Part shown: one piece after another, positions 29,452 to 37,227 of the stretch | Position numbering within the stretch: position 1 is the first letter of the stretch | How the letters are laid out: every line of letters begins with the position of its first letter | Source of the DNA: a virus | IMG/VR virus record: IMGVR_UViG_3300025011_000104 | Span: 1-37,227 of that record | Length of the DNA: 37,227 bases | Reading direction: 5' to 3' (one strand) | The notes under the pieces: generated by a model | The model's database searches: none | What the model saw: only the letters and a program-made list of their open reading frames with translations | Told to the model about the DNA's origin: nothing | Made by a program: the position numbers and the translations under genes

Positions 29452-30366
29452 ATGAAACGACTCATCGTGTTTCTCACCATTGCGGACCTTGGCGCCCGCG
29501 ACGACAGCACCATTCCCAACCACTTTGTAACCCAGTTCGACAGTGATGTGCAGCTGGTCATGCAGCAGACCAAAAGCCGCCTTGAAGACACCGTAACCCC
29601 TCACCCCGGCATCGTCGGCAGCAGCAAGGCCGTTGACCGCATGGGCGAAGTCGAGCCGGAAGAAATGACCGAACGGCACGGCGACACCCGCATTACCGAG
29701 GCTGACCACCAGCGGCGCTACATCGACCTGCGCGATTACAATGTGGCGCTCTTGCTCGACAAGGCCGACGAGTGGAAAATCCTGGCCGATCCGACCAACA
29801 AGTATACCCAGGGCAGCGTTGCCGGCATGAACCGCAAGAAAGACAAGGTCATCATTGCCGCGCTGTTCGGCAACGCCCGCAACGTGGCTAACGCCCTGGT
29901 AGCACTGCCGGCCGAACAGAAGGTGCTGGCCAATAACGAGCCGATCACCATGGCAAAGCTGCGCGCCGCCATTGAGATCCACAACGCCAACGAGATGGAC
30001 AGCCCCGAAGAAGGGGGCGAGCGCACCTTCGTGTTCAACTCCACCGTGCTGACCACCCTCATGGCCGAACCGCAGATCACCAGCGCCGATTATAACACGC
30101 TGCAGGCGCTCATGGATTTTAAGGTCGATTTCTTTATGGGCATGAAATGGAAGCGCGTTGAATTCCTACCGAAGACCGCCGCCGGCGTCCGTTCCTGCGC
30201 CATTTACGGCAAGAGCTACATCGGCTTCGGCACCGGCGCCCAGGTTAAAAACCGCCTGTCGGAGCGCGCCGACAAGAACCACGCGAAACAGACCTACACC
30301 GAAATGTCCATCGGCGCCGTACGCATCGAGGACAAGGGCGTGGTTGAGATCCAGTGCCAGGAGTAA
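29452..30366 (+). CDS. major capsid protein, 304 aa
   Basis: AAAAGGAG precedes ATG 29452 after a 123-base leader. The protein follows the scaffold, has the right size and contains RRYIDLRDYNVALLLDKADEWKILADPT, GERTFVFNSTVLTTLMAEPQITSADYNTL, and a beta end SIGAVRIEDKGVVEIQCQE, as in HK97-fold phage capsids of this podovirus group. Its N-terminus (MKRLIVFLTIADLGARDD) is nearly the same as that of the next gene (30432), at both DNA and protein level. The heptamer array at 30372 follows the stop. Confidence 0.8.
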   Translation: MKRLIVFLTIADLGARDDSTIPNHFVTQFDSDVQLVMQQTKSRLEDTVTPHPGIVGSSKAVDRMGEVEPEEMTERHGDTRITEADHQRRYIDLRDYNVALLLDKADEWKILADPTNKYTQGSVAGMNRKKDKVIIAALFGNARNVANALVALPAEQKVLANNEPITMAKLRAAIEIHNANEMDSPEEGGERTFVFNSTVLTTLMAEPQITSADYNTLQALMDFKVDFFMGMKWKRVEFLPKTAAGVRSCAIYGKSYIGFGTGAQVKNRLSERADKNHAKQTYTEMSIGAVRIEDKGVVEIQCQE

Positions 30367-30371
30367 CGGCC

Positions 30372-30401
30372 GGGACTCGGGATTCGTGAATCGGGATTCG
30401 G
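30372..30401 (+). repeat. heptanucleotide repeat GGGACTC-GGGATTC-GTGAATC-GGGATTC
   Basis: Four tandem heptamers between the capsid gene and the following head gene. This is the complement orientation of the arrays at 2195, 3241 and 4140. Confidence 0.85.
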
Positions 30402-30431
30402 TAACCCCAAACCTTTAAAGGAGCATTTACC

Positions 30432-30911
30432 ATGAAACGTTTATTTCTCACCATTGCCGACCTTGGCGCCCGCGCCGATGTGTACGGCACGCTGGCCACG
30501 GCCAACAACACCAACCCGCCGCAAAAGATTGACAGCCTGAACATGGGCACGAAAATCCGCTACCTGAACGAGGTCTACACCCAGGGCGCGGCAGACGGCA
30601 ACGTGGGGGACGTTATTAACCTGCCGCCGCTGCCGGTGGGGGCCAAGGTTATCGGACACCTGTCTACCTGCACATTCAGCGCCGGCAATGCCAATGCCAC
30701 TCTTGCCATTGGCAAGACCGGCGCGGCTACCGCGCTCAAGACGGCAACGGCCATAGCCGATGCGGGCACGTTCATCATGATCAACCCGGCAGCCGGCGTT
30801 GACGATGTGACCATCGGGGCCGACGAGCGGCTGATTGCCACCAACGCCACGGCAGCCATCAAGGCCGGCCAGGTGATCCGCTTCCGTATCGCCTACGTGG
30901 AACGGTCCTAA
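30432..30911 (+). CDS. head protein with capsid-like N-terminus, 159 aa
   Basis: AAAGGAGC precedes ATG 30432. The first 15 residues, MKRLFLTIADLGARA, repeat the capsid start MKRLIVFLTIADLGAR. The rest is beta-rich and Ala/Gly/Thr-rich (KVIGHLSTCTFSAGNANATLAIGKTGAATALK... AGQVIRFRIAYVERS), typical of small head decoration or stabilisation proteins. Place after the capsid supports this. A role in cementing the head is inferred. Confidence 0.6.
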   Translation: MKRLFLTIADLGARADVYGTLATANNTNPPQKIDSLNMGTKIRYLNEVYTQGAADGNVGDVINLPPLPVGAKVIGHLSTCTFSAGNANATLAIGKTGAATALKTATAIADAGTFIMINPAAGVDDVTIGADERLIATNATAAIKAGQVIRFRIAYVERS

Positions 30912-30914
30912 GTC

Positions 30915-30942
30915 GGGATTCGGGACTCGGGAACCGGGATTC
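30915..30942 (+). repeat. heptanucleotide repeat GGGATTC-GGGACTC-GGGAACC-GGGATTC
   Basis: Four tandem heptamers immediately after the head gene and before a terminator. The units are mixed, like those in the array at 3826. Confidence 0.85.
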
Positions 30943-30953
30943 GTAAAGGCTTT

Positions 30954-30986
30954 AACCCCGGCGGCATAAAACCGCCGGGTTATTTT
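30954..30986 (+). terminator. terminator-like hairpin between head and tail genes
   Basis: The arms AACCCCGGCGG and CCGCCGGGTT enclose CATAAAA, followed by ATTTTGAG. It would terminate or attenuate transcription from head genes into tail genes, as often happens after capsid genes. Confidence 0.7.
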
Positions 30987-31005
30987 GAGACAAGGAGCAC
31001 ACGCC

Positions 31006-31413
31006 ATGAAATATGCACTTCGCTTTTCCGTGACGTTTTTGATGATCATCGCCCTGTTGTGGGCGCCGGCGCTGGTGCTGGCCGCCAGCGTTACCGCGCC
31101 GATCACCTACAATTACCCGGCCCAGGACTGTAGACCGCAAACGGTAACCGCTGTTGCGCTGGCTGCAAAAACCGGCGCCTATGACCTGACTACTACCGGC
31201 ACGGCACGGTATCTGTTTTCCGTGTTGAACTCAAGCGATGCCGCCGCCAATGTCAACGTGACGTTTAATGACTACACATCGGCCGCTAGCCGGTTACGCA
31301 TTTCAAACGGCACCTTCGTGCCGAACGGCAACACCATCAGGTTCCGCAACCAGTCAACCGCCGCCGGCATTCCCAACGTAGCCAAAACCCTGTATCTGCT
31401 TAAATGCCACTAA
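31006..31413 (+). CDS. secreted small protein with signal peptide, 135 aa
   Basis: AAGGAGCACACGCC precedes ATG 31006. Residues 1-27 form a Sec signal peptide (basic MKYALR, hydrophobic FSVTFLMIIALLW, then LVLAA before SVTAPITY). The mature ~108 residues are beta-rich with two cysteines (AQDC near the start and KCH at the C-terminus) that may form a disulfide. It lies between capsid and tail genes behind its own terminator-like hairpin and ahead of another hairpin. A secreted protein inside a structural operon is unusual. It could modify the host surface. No family recognised. Confidence 0.6.
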   Translation: MKYALRFSVTFLMIIALLWAPALVLAASVTAPITYNYPAQDCRPQTVTAVALAAKTGAYDLTTTGTARYLFSVLNSSDAAANVNVTFNDYTSAASRLRISNGTFVPNGNTIRFRNQSTAAGIPNVAKTLYLLKCH

Positions 31414-31417
31414 CCGC

Positions 31418-31439
31418 CAGGGGGGAGTGATCCCCCCTG
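31418..31439 (+). promoter_or_regulatory. perfect GC-rich hairpin before the tail genes
   Basis: CAGGGGGGA and TCCCCCCTG form a 9-bp perfect stem with a GTGA loop, just after the secreted-protein gene and before the start at 31453. There is no T-tract, so it is more likely an RNA processing or mRNA-stability element than a terminator. Confidence 0.6.
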
Positions 31440-31452
31440 CAGTGAGGCCGTC

Positions 31453-32010
31453 ATGTTCACCAAGCTGGAAATCGTCAACAATGCGTTTGTAGAGCTGGGA
31501 ACAGCGCCCATAGACGACCTGGACGAAGGAACCGACCAGGCCAGGGCGGCGCGTGCCGTCTGGAAGCTGTCCCTGACTGCCACCCTGCGTGCGCACCCGT
31601 GGAATTTTGCGGTGAAGCGGGTCAAACTGTCGCCTACCACGACCGCGCCGGCGTTCGGGTTTACCTACGCCTACAACAAGCCGGCCGACTGCCTGCGCGT
31701 GCTTTCGGTGAACGTCCGCGATTATCACTTGGAAGGCAAGCAGATCGTCTGCAATGACGCTAGCCTGCAGCTGCGTTATATCGCCCTGGTAGAAGACCCG
31801 ACGTTTTTCGACGCCTGTTTTGCGCAGACCCTGGCGGCCAACATTGCCAGCAAGCTGGCCTACCCATTGACGCAGAGCACCAGCCAGCAACAGGCCATGT
31901 GGCAGATGTTCGTCGATTTTCTGCGCCAGGCCAAAAGCATCGACGCCCAGGAAGAACCGACCGAAGACTTTTTTGAAGAAGGCAGCATGGTGTCCGCGAG
32001 GTACGTATGA
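31453..32010 (+). CDS. tail tubular protein A (T7 gp11-like), 185 aa
   Basis: The sequence FTKLEIVNNAFVELGTAPIDDLDEGTDQARAARAVWKLSLTATLRAHPWNFAVKR, split here to its key parts, matches the opening of podovirus tail tubular protein A: 'A...LG...I.sl', then 'W.fa.kr..L'. A later LPLTQSTSQQQAMW helix also fits. It forms the ring joining connector and nozzle. GAGGCCGTC lies before ATG 31453. It overlaps the next gene by four bases (ATGA at 32007), the usual A/B arrangement. Confidence 0.85.
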   Translation: MFTKLEIVNNAFVELGTAPIDDLDEGTDQARAARAVWKLSLTATLRAHPWNFAVKRVKLSPTTTAPAFGFTYAYNKPADCLRVLSVNVRDYHLEGKQIVCNDASLQLRYIALVEDPTFFDACFAQTLAANIASKLAYPLTQSTSQQQAMWQMFVDFLRQAKSIDAQEEPTEDFFEEGSMVSARYV

Positions 32011-34175
32011 AATTCCGCACCATGCAAAGCGTGCTCAATGCCGGGGAGCTGGCGCCGAAACTGCGCGGCCGGTCCGATATTCCCCGCTATCAGCACGGAC
32101 TGGAAAAAGGCCGCAACGCCATCTGCATGGTAACCGGCGGCACGTTCCGGCGTGGCGGCACGCGCAAGGTAGCTATCGGCAGCGGCGACAACGTGCGCCT
32201 GATACCGTTCGTGTTGTCGCTGGCCGGCGTTCAGGTGGGGTACATGCTGGAATTCGGCAACCTACTGGTGCGCTTCTGTGTCAACAATGTTCAGGTTATG
32301 AACGGTGCAAACCCGGTGCAGGTGGCGACCCCCTACACGGCCGCCCAGCTCGCCGAACTGTCCTATGAACAGTACGACAACATGCTGTTTTTGTACCACG
32401 GCAGCCACCAGCCGCGCCGGCTGACCCGCACCAATGACCAGGCCTGGACCCTGGAAGAAGTACCATTCGCGGCGTACCCGTACATGCGGCCGCCCAATAC
32501 CGCCGGCATCGAGATAACACCGTCGGCCACCACCGGCGACATTACCCTGACCGCCAGCGCCGCGTATTTCGTCGCCGCGCATGTCGGGCTGACGTTACAG
32601 GTTAACGGCGGCCTGGTGGAGATAACTGCAGTCACCGACGCCACGCACGCTGCCGGCACCGTTACCAGGGGCATCGTACCGGTAGACGGCATCAACACCA
32701 TTGCCAACGCCATCACCGTCACGTACACGCCGGCCGATCCGCCGGGCACCGATCCGGTAACGTTCGGCATTGCCACCCTGGCAAACTTCACAGCCAGCAC
32801 CATGACCGTCACGCCCGACGACCCGCTGCCGGCCGGCATGGAGGTTACTGTTGCCACCACCGTCAACAAGCTGACCGGCACCGAACCGGACGCGGCCTGG
32901 AAAGAGATAGCCTGGTCCGATTATCGCGGCTGGCCGCGCACCGGCACGTTCCATGAGCAGCGCATGGTGCTGGCCGGCAGCGCCACCTATCCGGTCACCG
33001 TGTGGGGCAGCAAAACGGCCGAGATTTACGACTTCACCGGCGGCACTACCGACAACGACGCGTACACCTTCACGCCGGCCGTGGCCACCACGCCGATTAC
33101 CCAGATAGTCGCCACCGACGACATGCTGGTGCCGATGACATTCAATCGCATCATCACCATAAGCGGCGGCACCGACAAGTCGATAACGCCAACCACGCCC
33201 AAGATCAAGCGCCGCACGAACCACGGCTGTGCCGCCGGCGTGCGTCCTGTGGAGATTGCCGGGGAAATATTTTTCACGCCGCCGTCGTGCCGCAAGCTGC
33301 GCGCCTGGTCATACCGTGCCGACGTTGACCGCTTCGTAGCGCCTGACCTGGCCGTGTTGGCCGATCATCTGCTGTTGGGTGGCGACGGTGTTAAAGAAAT
33401 GGCGTATGCGGAAGAACCGGAACCGGTGTTGTGGACCGTGACGCGGGGCGGCCACCTGTTGACGCTGACCTACGACAGCGACCAGGACGTAAAGGGGTTT
33501 AGCCGGCAGTCCACCGACGATGCAGCCACTGTATATCTGAGCGTCGCCAAGATGCCCGACGCCCAGGGAGTGGACCAGGTATGGCAGGCAGCCAAGCGCA
33601 AGATAGCCGGCGCCTGGCAGACCTTTATCGAGTATTACGATTTTACCCTGGCGGCAGACGACACCATACTGCGGCAAACCGATTGCCACACGGTGGGTAC
33701 CGATGCCGCCGGCAAAACCGAATGGACCGTTGATTATCCAGACGGAACTATCGTTGATATCGTGGCCGACGGCTATGTGTCGCCGCCGCAGGTGGTGGCC
33801 GGCGGCAAAGTTACCCTGTGTTACCCGGCCCATGCCGTCGAAATCGGGCTGCATTACCGCACCACCATCAAGGATCTGCCGCCGGAGCTGGCCAACGAAC
33901 GGCAGACCATTCAGGGCGCTGCCACCAATGTGGCAAAGATCCGCGTGCGCCTGCTCAATTCCAAAGGTGCCAAGGTCAACGAAGAGCAGATACCGTTCCG
34001 CACTTTCGGGCCGGACGTGCTCACCTTGCCGGTGGAGCAGTTCACCGGCGACAAGGAAGTGCAGAACCTGAAACGAGGCAACGACCCCGAAGCCGGGCAG
34101 GTGACCATCATTCAGGACGAGCCGCTGCCGCTGACGGTCCTGGCGATCATCAAGGAGATATCGATAAATGGTTAG
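32007..34175 (+). CDS. tail tubular protein B / nozzle (T7 gp12-like), 722 aa
   Basis: The start KFRTMQSVLNAGELAPKLRGRSDIPRYQHGLEKGRNAICMVTGGTFRRGGTRK contains the typical 'N.G..sp.l.gR.D...y..gl....N.....G...rRpGt' series of tail tubular protein B. Long beta-rich domains follow (for example WPRTGTFHEQRMVLAG, then GCAAGVRPVEIAGEIFF and VTRGGHLLTLTYD), and a C-terminal QTIQGAATNVAKIRVRLLNSKGAK. It forms the nozzle that contacts the tailspikes. Length fits the family. The overlap with gp11-like and GNAT-like genes is as in other T7-like genomes. Confidence 0.85.
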   Translation: MKFRTMQSVLNAGELAPKLRGRSDIPRYQHGLEKGRNAICMVTGGTFRRGGTRKVAIGSGDNVRLIPFVLSLAGVQVGYMLEFGNLLVRFCVNNVQVMNGANPVQVATPYTAAQLAELSYEQYDNMLFLYHGSHQPRRLTRTNDQAWTLEEVPFAAYPYMRPPNTAGIEITPSATTGDITLTASAAYFVAAHVGLTLQVNGGLVEITAVTDATHAAGTVTRGIVPVDGINTIANAITVTYTPADPPGTDPVTFGIATLANFTASTMTVTPDDPLPAGMEVTVATTVNKLTGTEPDAAWKEIAWSDYRGWPRTGTFHEQRMVLAGSATYPVTVWGSKTAEIYDFTGGTTDNDAYTFTPAVATTPITQIVATDDMLVPMTFNRIITISGGTDKSITPTTPKIKRRTNHGCAAGVRPVEIAGEIFFTPPSCRKLRAWSYRADVDRFVAPDLAVLADHLLLGGDGVKEMAYAEEPEPVLWTVTRGGHLLTLTYDSDQDVKGFSRQSTDDAATVYLSVAKMPDAQGVDQVWQAAKRKIAGAWQTFIEYYDFTLAADDTILRQTDCHTVGTDAAGKTEWTVDYPDGTIVDIVADGYVSPPQVVAGGKVTLCYPAHAVEIGLHYRTTIKDLPPELANERQTIQGAATNVAKIRVRLLNSKGAKVNEEQIPFRTFGPDVLTLPVEQFTGDKEVQNLKRGNDPEAGQVTIIQDEPLPLTVLAIIKEISING

Positions 34176-34620
34176 GCCGGCATCGTACGAAGATATTCCC
34201 CGGCTGGTATGCCTGGGGAAAGAGTTTCTAGGCGCCACCATGCTGGCGCCGGTCATCGGCTATAACCCCGAATCGATCCGCCGCCTGCTTATGGCGTACC
34301 TGGAAGACGAGGAATGCGCGGTATTCGTACTGATGAAAGACGACCTGCTGGTTGGCGTCATTGGTGGCGCCATCGTGCCGGCCTACTGGAACGAGCAAGC
34401 GCGCATCTGCCAGCAGTTTTTTTACTACGTTGACCCGGCGCATCGCTCGTTCGGCGCGGTGGCCTTGTTCAACACCTTCGAAAAGTGGGGCATTGAGCGC
34501 CGCGCCGAGTGCATATTTTCCGGGGCAAAGCTGGGGGAACGGTTCGAAGGGATGCACCGCCTGCTGACCCGCAAGCAGTACGAACCGCTGGAAGTCGTGT
34601 ACATGAAGGAGGTGAAATAA
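34168..34620 (+). CDS. GNAT-fold internal virion protein (T7 gp13-like), 150 aa
   Basis: The protein reads as a GNAT acetyltransferase fold: RPASYEDIPRLVCLGKEFL, ECAVFVLMKDDLLVGVIGGAIVP, YVDPAHRSFGAVALFNTFEKW, then RAECIFSGAKLGERFEGMHRLLTRKQYEPLEVVYMK. Podoviruses carry such a GNAT-like protein between nozzle and gp14-like genes, where it is packaged or aids assembly. The acetyl-CoA loop (usually R/Q-x-x-G-x-G/A) is degenerate here (HRSFGA), so catalytic activity is doubtful. Its start overlaps the nozzle gene by eight bases. Confidence 0.7.
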   Translation: MVRPASYEDIPRLVCLGKEFLGATMLAPVIGYNPESIRRLLMAYLEDEECAVFVLMKDDLLVGVIGGAIVPAYWNEQARICQQFFYYVDPAHRSFGAVALFNTFEKWGIERRAECIFSGAKLGERFEGMHRLLTRKQYEPLEVVYMKEVK

Positions 34621-35186
34621 TGCCCGCCGCGACTGCAATAATTGCACTTGTTTCAACTGCAGCCAGCACCGCCTATACAGCCTATGTCGCCAACGACAAC
34701 GCCATCGACGCCAAGCACGCCGCCGGCCGGCAGGCCGACCGGGAAAACGCGGCGGCAACCGAAGAGGCTAACGCGATCCGCGAGAAGGCCCGCCGGCTGA
34801 AAGGGCAGCAGGTTGCCGAATTGGCAGCAGCCGGCGTCAAGCTCGACGGCAGCGGCGGCAGCGCCGACACGATACTGGAAGAAACCGACCGGTTGAGCGA
34901 ACAGGACGCCATGGCCGCACTCAGGGAAGGGCGCGAGCGGGCCGCCATCGTCCGCGACCAGGGTAATCTCACCGCCGGCAATTACCGCAGCCGCGCCGTT
35001 GCGGAATCGCTTAACGGTGTGTCCAGCATGATCGGGCAGGTTAACAGCTACCGCAGTGCCACCGCCGGCACCCGGTTCGCCAACCAGATCGACCAGGACA
35101 GCGCATCACAGAGTTTCGCCCGACGCAATGCGCCGCGGTATTCCCTGCTGGGTAGCGGTACCGGCCAGCAACGGGGGCTGAACTGA
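34620..35186 (+). CDS. internal virion protein B (T7 gp14-like), 188 aa
   Basis: ATG 34620 overlaps the preceding stop (TAATG) with AAGGAGG at good spacing. The N-terminal ~25 residues are Ala/Thr/Ile-rich and hydrophobic, suitable for outer-membrane insertion, and the rest is a charged Ala-rich helix (REKARRLKGQQVAELAAAGVKL) with a C-terminal polar tail. These are features of gp14-type ejection proteins, which cross the outer membrane during DNA entry. The place between the GNAT-like and gp15-like genes agrees. Confidence 0.75.
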   Translation: MPAATAIIALVSTAASTAYTAYVANDNAIDAKHAAGRQADRENAAATEEANAIREKARRLKGQQVAELAAAGVKLDGSGGSADTILEETDRLSEQDAMAALREGRERAAIVRDQGNLTAGNYRSRAVAESLNGVSSMIGQVNSYRSATAGTRFANQIDQDSASQSFARRNAPRYSLLGSGTGQQRGLN

Positions 35187-35392
35187 TGCACATGCCGGCC
35201 GAATTATGGGACTTTCTTAAACTGGCGTTCGGTATCTATCTGGCGTATTCGTTGAACCGTTTCAATAGCGGCCAGCGCGATCAGGCTAAGATCAATAAAG
35301 ACCTATACGAAAAGCACAATGAGCTGAATCAAGAATTTCACGAATTACGGGGCGAGCACCGGAACCGCATCAACTCGGGGAAATGCCAATGA
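35186..35392 (+). CDS. small membrane-anchored coiled-coil protein, 68 aa
   Basis: ATG 35186 overlaps the previous stop (TGATG). The N-terminal LWDFLKLAFGIYLAYSLNRF is amphipathic to hydrophobic, possibly a single membrane contact, and is followed by a highly charged helix (INKDLYEKHNELNQEFHELRGEHRNR). It may be part of the ejection machinery or a spanin-like helper; the small size and helix resemble i-spanins only loosely. No family recognised. Confidence 0.5.
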   Translation: MHMPAELWDFLKLAFGIYLAYSLNRFNSGQRDQAKINKDLYEKHNELNQEFHELRGEHRNRINSGKCQ

Positions 35393-37227
35393 AGATAGCT
35401 GACGCATATTTTGACGGCGGGTTCGGGCGACGCATTGCCGCGCCCCAGGGCGTCGTCATGCCGGACAACAGCGGCGCCGAAGCCATCGGCAACGCCGGGC
35501 AGCGGCTGGCCGGGTCTATTCAGGGCGTTTCCGACCAGTTGCTGGAAGAACAAGGCCGGCTTGACATGTACCGGACGCAGCAGAATATTTCCGAACGGGA
35601 CCGGCTGGCGCGTGAAGAGGAAGCGGAGTTTAAAAGGCTGGACCGCGAAAAGCAGAAGTCGGTAGCAATGACCGCCCTGGTGGATCACGAGAACACTCTT
35701 AACGAAGTGGTGGAAGAAATCCGCAAGGACCCGAAGATACCGACGGAGCAGTATCAAGATATATTCCGGCAGCAGGCAGAGAACGTCAAAGCCAGTTTCT
35801 TTAAACAGGTGCCGGAAGAATTCCAGTATGCGTTCGGCCCGACGTTTGACGAGCACGTGAACCGCGCCAACCAGACCTTGGGCGCTATCATCACGAAGGA
35901 AACCCAGGACACTATCAAGGCCAACCTGGTCAACATGATGGATGGCCTGGCGAAGTCGGGCAAGTCGGTGCGCGAGATGCGCGCTATTCTCGACGAGACG
36001 CCGGAAGAAACATGGCGGGCCGCCGGATACGGACCCGACGACCGGGCCAAGCAGATCGGGACGTTTTTGGAGCAGGCCACCGAAACCGAACTGCTGAATC
36101 GGATGAACAGCGCCGGCGAGAAGAAAGAGCCGGACCAGCTCAAAGCATTGATGACCGAACTGCACGCCACCAACGAAGACGGCAGTTACCAGAACTATCA
36201 GGACATGGACCCGAAGGCGCGGGAAACCTATTACCACACCGCTAAAAGCCGCCTGAACCAGCTGCAGGCGGAAGCGGAACGGGCGCGCAAGGAACGGGAA
36301 CGGGAACGAAAAGACGCGGCGCGGGATGCATACGACCTGTACAAGGAAAGCAAGGAAGGGCTGACCCCGCTATCGGTCAAGGAAGAAGCGCAACTGTTGC
36401 GCCGGATGCAGGGCACGATCTATTACGACCGCGCCAGAAACGTGCAGAAGCGGACCAGCGATATCGGCTTTGTGCTGGAAAAGGTCAAACAGGACCCGCT
36501 TACTTTCGGCGCCGCCAGTATGGGAGTAAGCGTGCCGCCGCTCGACCCGCGCACGCCGCAGAACTGGGCGGCGCAGCTGCAGCAGCGCGGCCAGGTGGCC
36601 GGAAAAATCAAGGGGAAGTATGGCTTGTCATACCTGCCGATCCTGACCAACCAGGAAGCCGGCGGCCTAGTGGATCTGCTCAAGATGCAATCTCCCCAGG
36701 GTATCGTGCAAACCGTGCAAGGGCTGAGAAACACCGGCATGCGCGGCGATACCCTAAACCGCATTTCGGCGCAGTTTGCTGCGCGCGATCCTGGCCTGGG
36801 GGCCGTGGTGGGACTGGTGGCGGCCGGCAAGGATACCACCGCGCTGCACGTGGCCACCGGGCTGCAGTTGATCCAGGGTGACAAGAAGACGGTGCAGATT
36901 GATAAGCTGACAGCTGGCGGAATGCAGACCCGGTTCGATAAATACCTTGGGGATGCGCTGGGCCACATGCCGCAACTGCGTTCCACCATGTTCGACGCGG
37001 CAACCGCCGCTTATGTTTCCTTGCAGGCGCAAAGTGGCCGGGTGGGCGAATTCGACCGCAAACTGTTTGACCAGGCAACCCGCGAAGTGGTGGGGGATAC
37101 GGTCAAGATCAACGGCCGCCACGTCGTTATTCCCGACGGCATGACTGAAGGGCGGTTCAAGGATTTCTTCAAGCGCATTGGCCCCGAGCAGGTCAAACAG
37201 TATGGCGGGGTGGCGGGATACGACGAC
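35389..37227 (+). CDS. internal virion protein C (T7 gp15-like), N-terminal 613 codons, runs off the window
   Basis: ATG 35389 overlaps the previous stop (ATGA at 35389-35392). The protein is long and almost entirely helical and charged, with heptads such as ERDRLAREEEAEFKRLDREK and RARKERERERKDAARDAYD, features of gp15-type ejectosome proteins that line the channel through the cell envelope. It is the largest gene at the right end, and its frame leaves the window at the end of codon 613. It continues in phase at base 1 (64 further codons to TAA 195), giving about 677 residues, if the molecule is circular. Confidence 0.75.
   Translation, partial: MKIADAYFDGGFGRRIAAPQGVVMPDNSGAEAIGNAGQRLAGSIQGVSDQLLEEQGRLDMYRTQQNISERDRLAREEEAEFKRLDREKQKSVAMTALVDHENTLNEVVEEIRKDPKIPTEQYQDIFRQQAENVKASFFKQVPEEFQYAFGPTFDEHVNRANQTLGAIITKETQDTIKANLVNMMDGLAKSGKSVREMRAILDETPEETWRAAGYGPDDRAKQIGTFLEQATETELLNRMNSAGEKKEPDQLKALMTELHATNEDGSYQNYQDMDPKARETYYHTAKSRLNQLQAEAERARKERERERKDAARDAYDLYKESKEGLTPLSVKEEAQLLRRMQGTIYYDRARNVQKRTSDIGFVLEKVKQDPLTFGAASMGVSVPPLDPRTPQNWAAQLQQRGQVAGKIKGKYGLSYLPILTNQEAGGLVDLLKMQSPQGIVQTVQGLRNTGMRGDTLNRISAQFAARDPGLGAVVGLVAAGKDTTALHVATGLQLIQGDKKTVQIDKLTAGGMQTRFDKYLGDALGHMPQLRSTMFDAATAAYVSLQAQSGRVGEFDRKLFDQATREVVGDTVKINGRHVVIPDGMTEGRFKDFFKRIGPEQVKQYGGVAGYDD

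Noticed and set aside
1-37227. Phage RNA polymerase, DNA polymerase or CRISPR/anti-phage systems
   Set aside because: I looked for these among the longer frames on both strands and saw no matching motifs.

Overview
The window reads as the complete genome of a temperate, short-tailed (podovirus-type) bacteriophage, written linearly from a circular map. The virion module has the T7-like order: portal, scaffold, capsid, tail tubular proteins A and B, GNAT-like internal protein, two more internal virion proteins, two very large late proteins, small and large terminase. The phage also has a repressor, a tyrosine integrase and an attP copied from a tRNA-Phe 3' half, and it has no phage RNA or DNA polymerase. 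The last gene (35389 to the window end) runs off the right edge exactly at a codon boundary, and the first 195 bases of the window finish an open frame in the same phase, so the late operon appears to run across the join. The host is not certain. The tRNA-Phe 3' half, the high GC content, the strong AGGAG ribosome sites and the scattered GGGATTC heptamers would fit a Desulfobacterota/Geobacter-like or other GC-rich proteobacterium (inference).

Layout. 1-1103: end of an internal virion protein, then small accessory and membrane genes (two Cys-rich miniproteins, a DUF1353-like protein, a lipoprotein, a small membrane protein). 1103-8842: a 1010-residue polyvalent protein with an HELAH zincin motif, an 866-residue internal protein, TerS and TerL. 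8864-12272: tail-fibre adaptor, GH24 endolysin and a beta-helix tailspike with a Sec signal peptide. 12306-12387: terminator and attP. 12384-14393 (minus): integrase, an AT-rich gene of unknown function and the CI-type repressor. 14465-17850 (plus): early genes, including a tandem-repeat DG/YG peptide, HTH regulators, small membrane proteins and a winged-helix plus helicase-loader-like replication pair. 17871-20368: an array of integron-like gene cassettes. 20632-23712: small early genes, a second tyrosine recombinase, a papain-like cysteine protease and a Mor-type activator. 23902-37227: head and tail genes.

The most unusual part is 17.87-20.37 kb. Seven consecutive units each begin with GTT plus 6-14 further bases, and each ends with the reverse complement of its own beginning, finishing in AAC (9/9, 10/10, 10/10, 8/9, 17/17, 12/12 and 10/10 bp). 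The junctions between several units hold short hairpins, and three units have their stop codon formed inside the closing ATAAC. This is the signature of integron cassettes bounded by attC sites (AAC/GTT boxes), here without a recognisable IntI and carrying small phage-type genes. It looks like a cluster of attC sites lacking an integrase, inside a phage early region.

Proposed control: the repressor (13977-14393) faces a RHH-like protein (14465) across a 71-bp divergent region with a perfect palindrome. Early transcription runs rightward through replication and cassette genes to a Mor-like activator (23452). That protein is well placed to switch on the late operon, which starts next to it and ends at the attP-side terminator. 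Other oddities are a family of heptanucleotide repeats in and between genes, and a near-identical start shared by the capsid gene and the following head gene.
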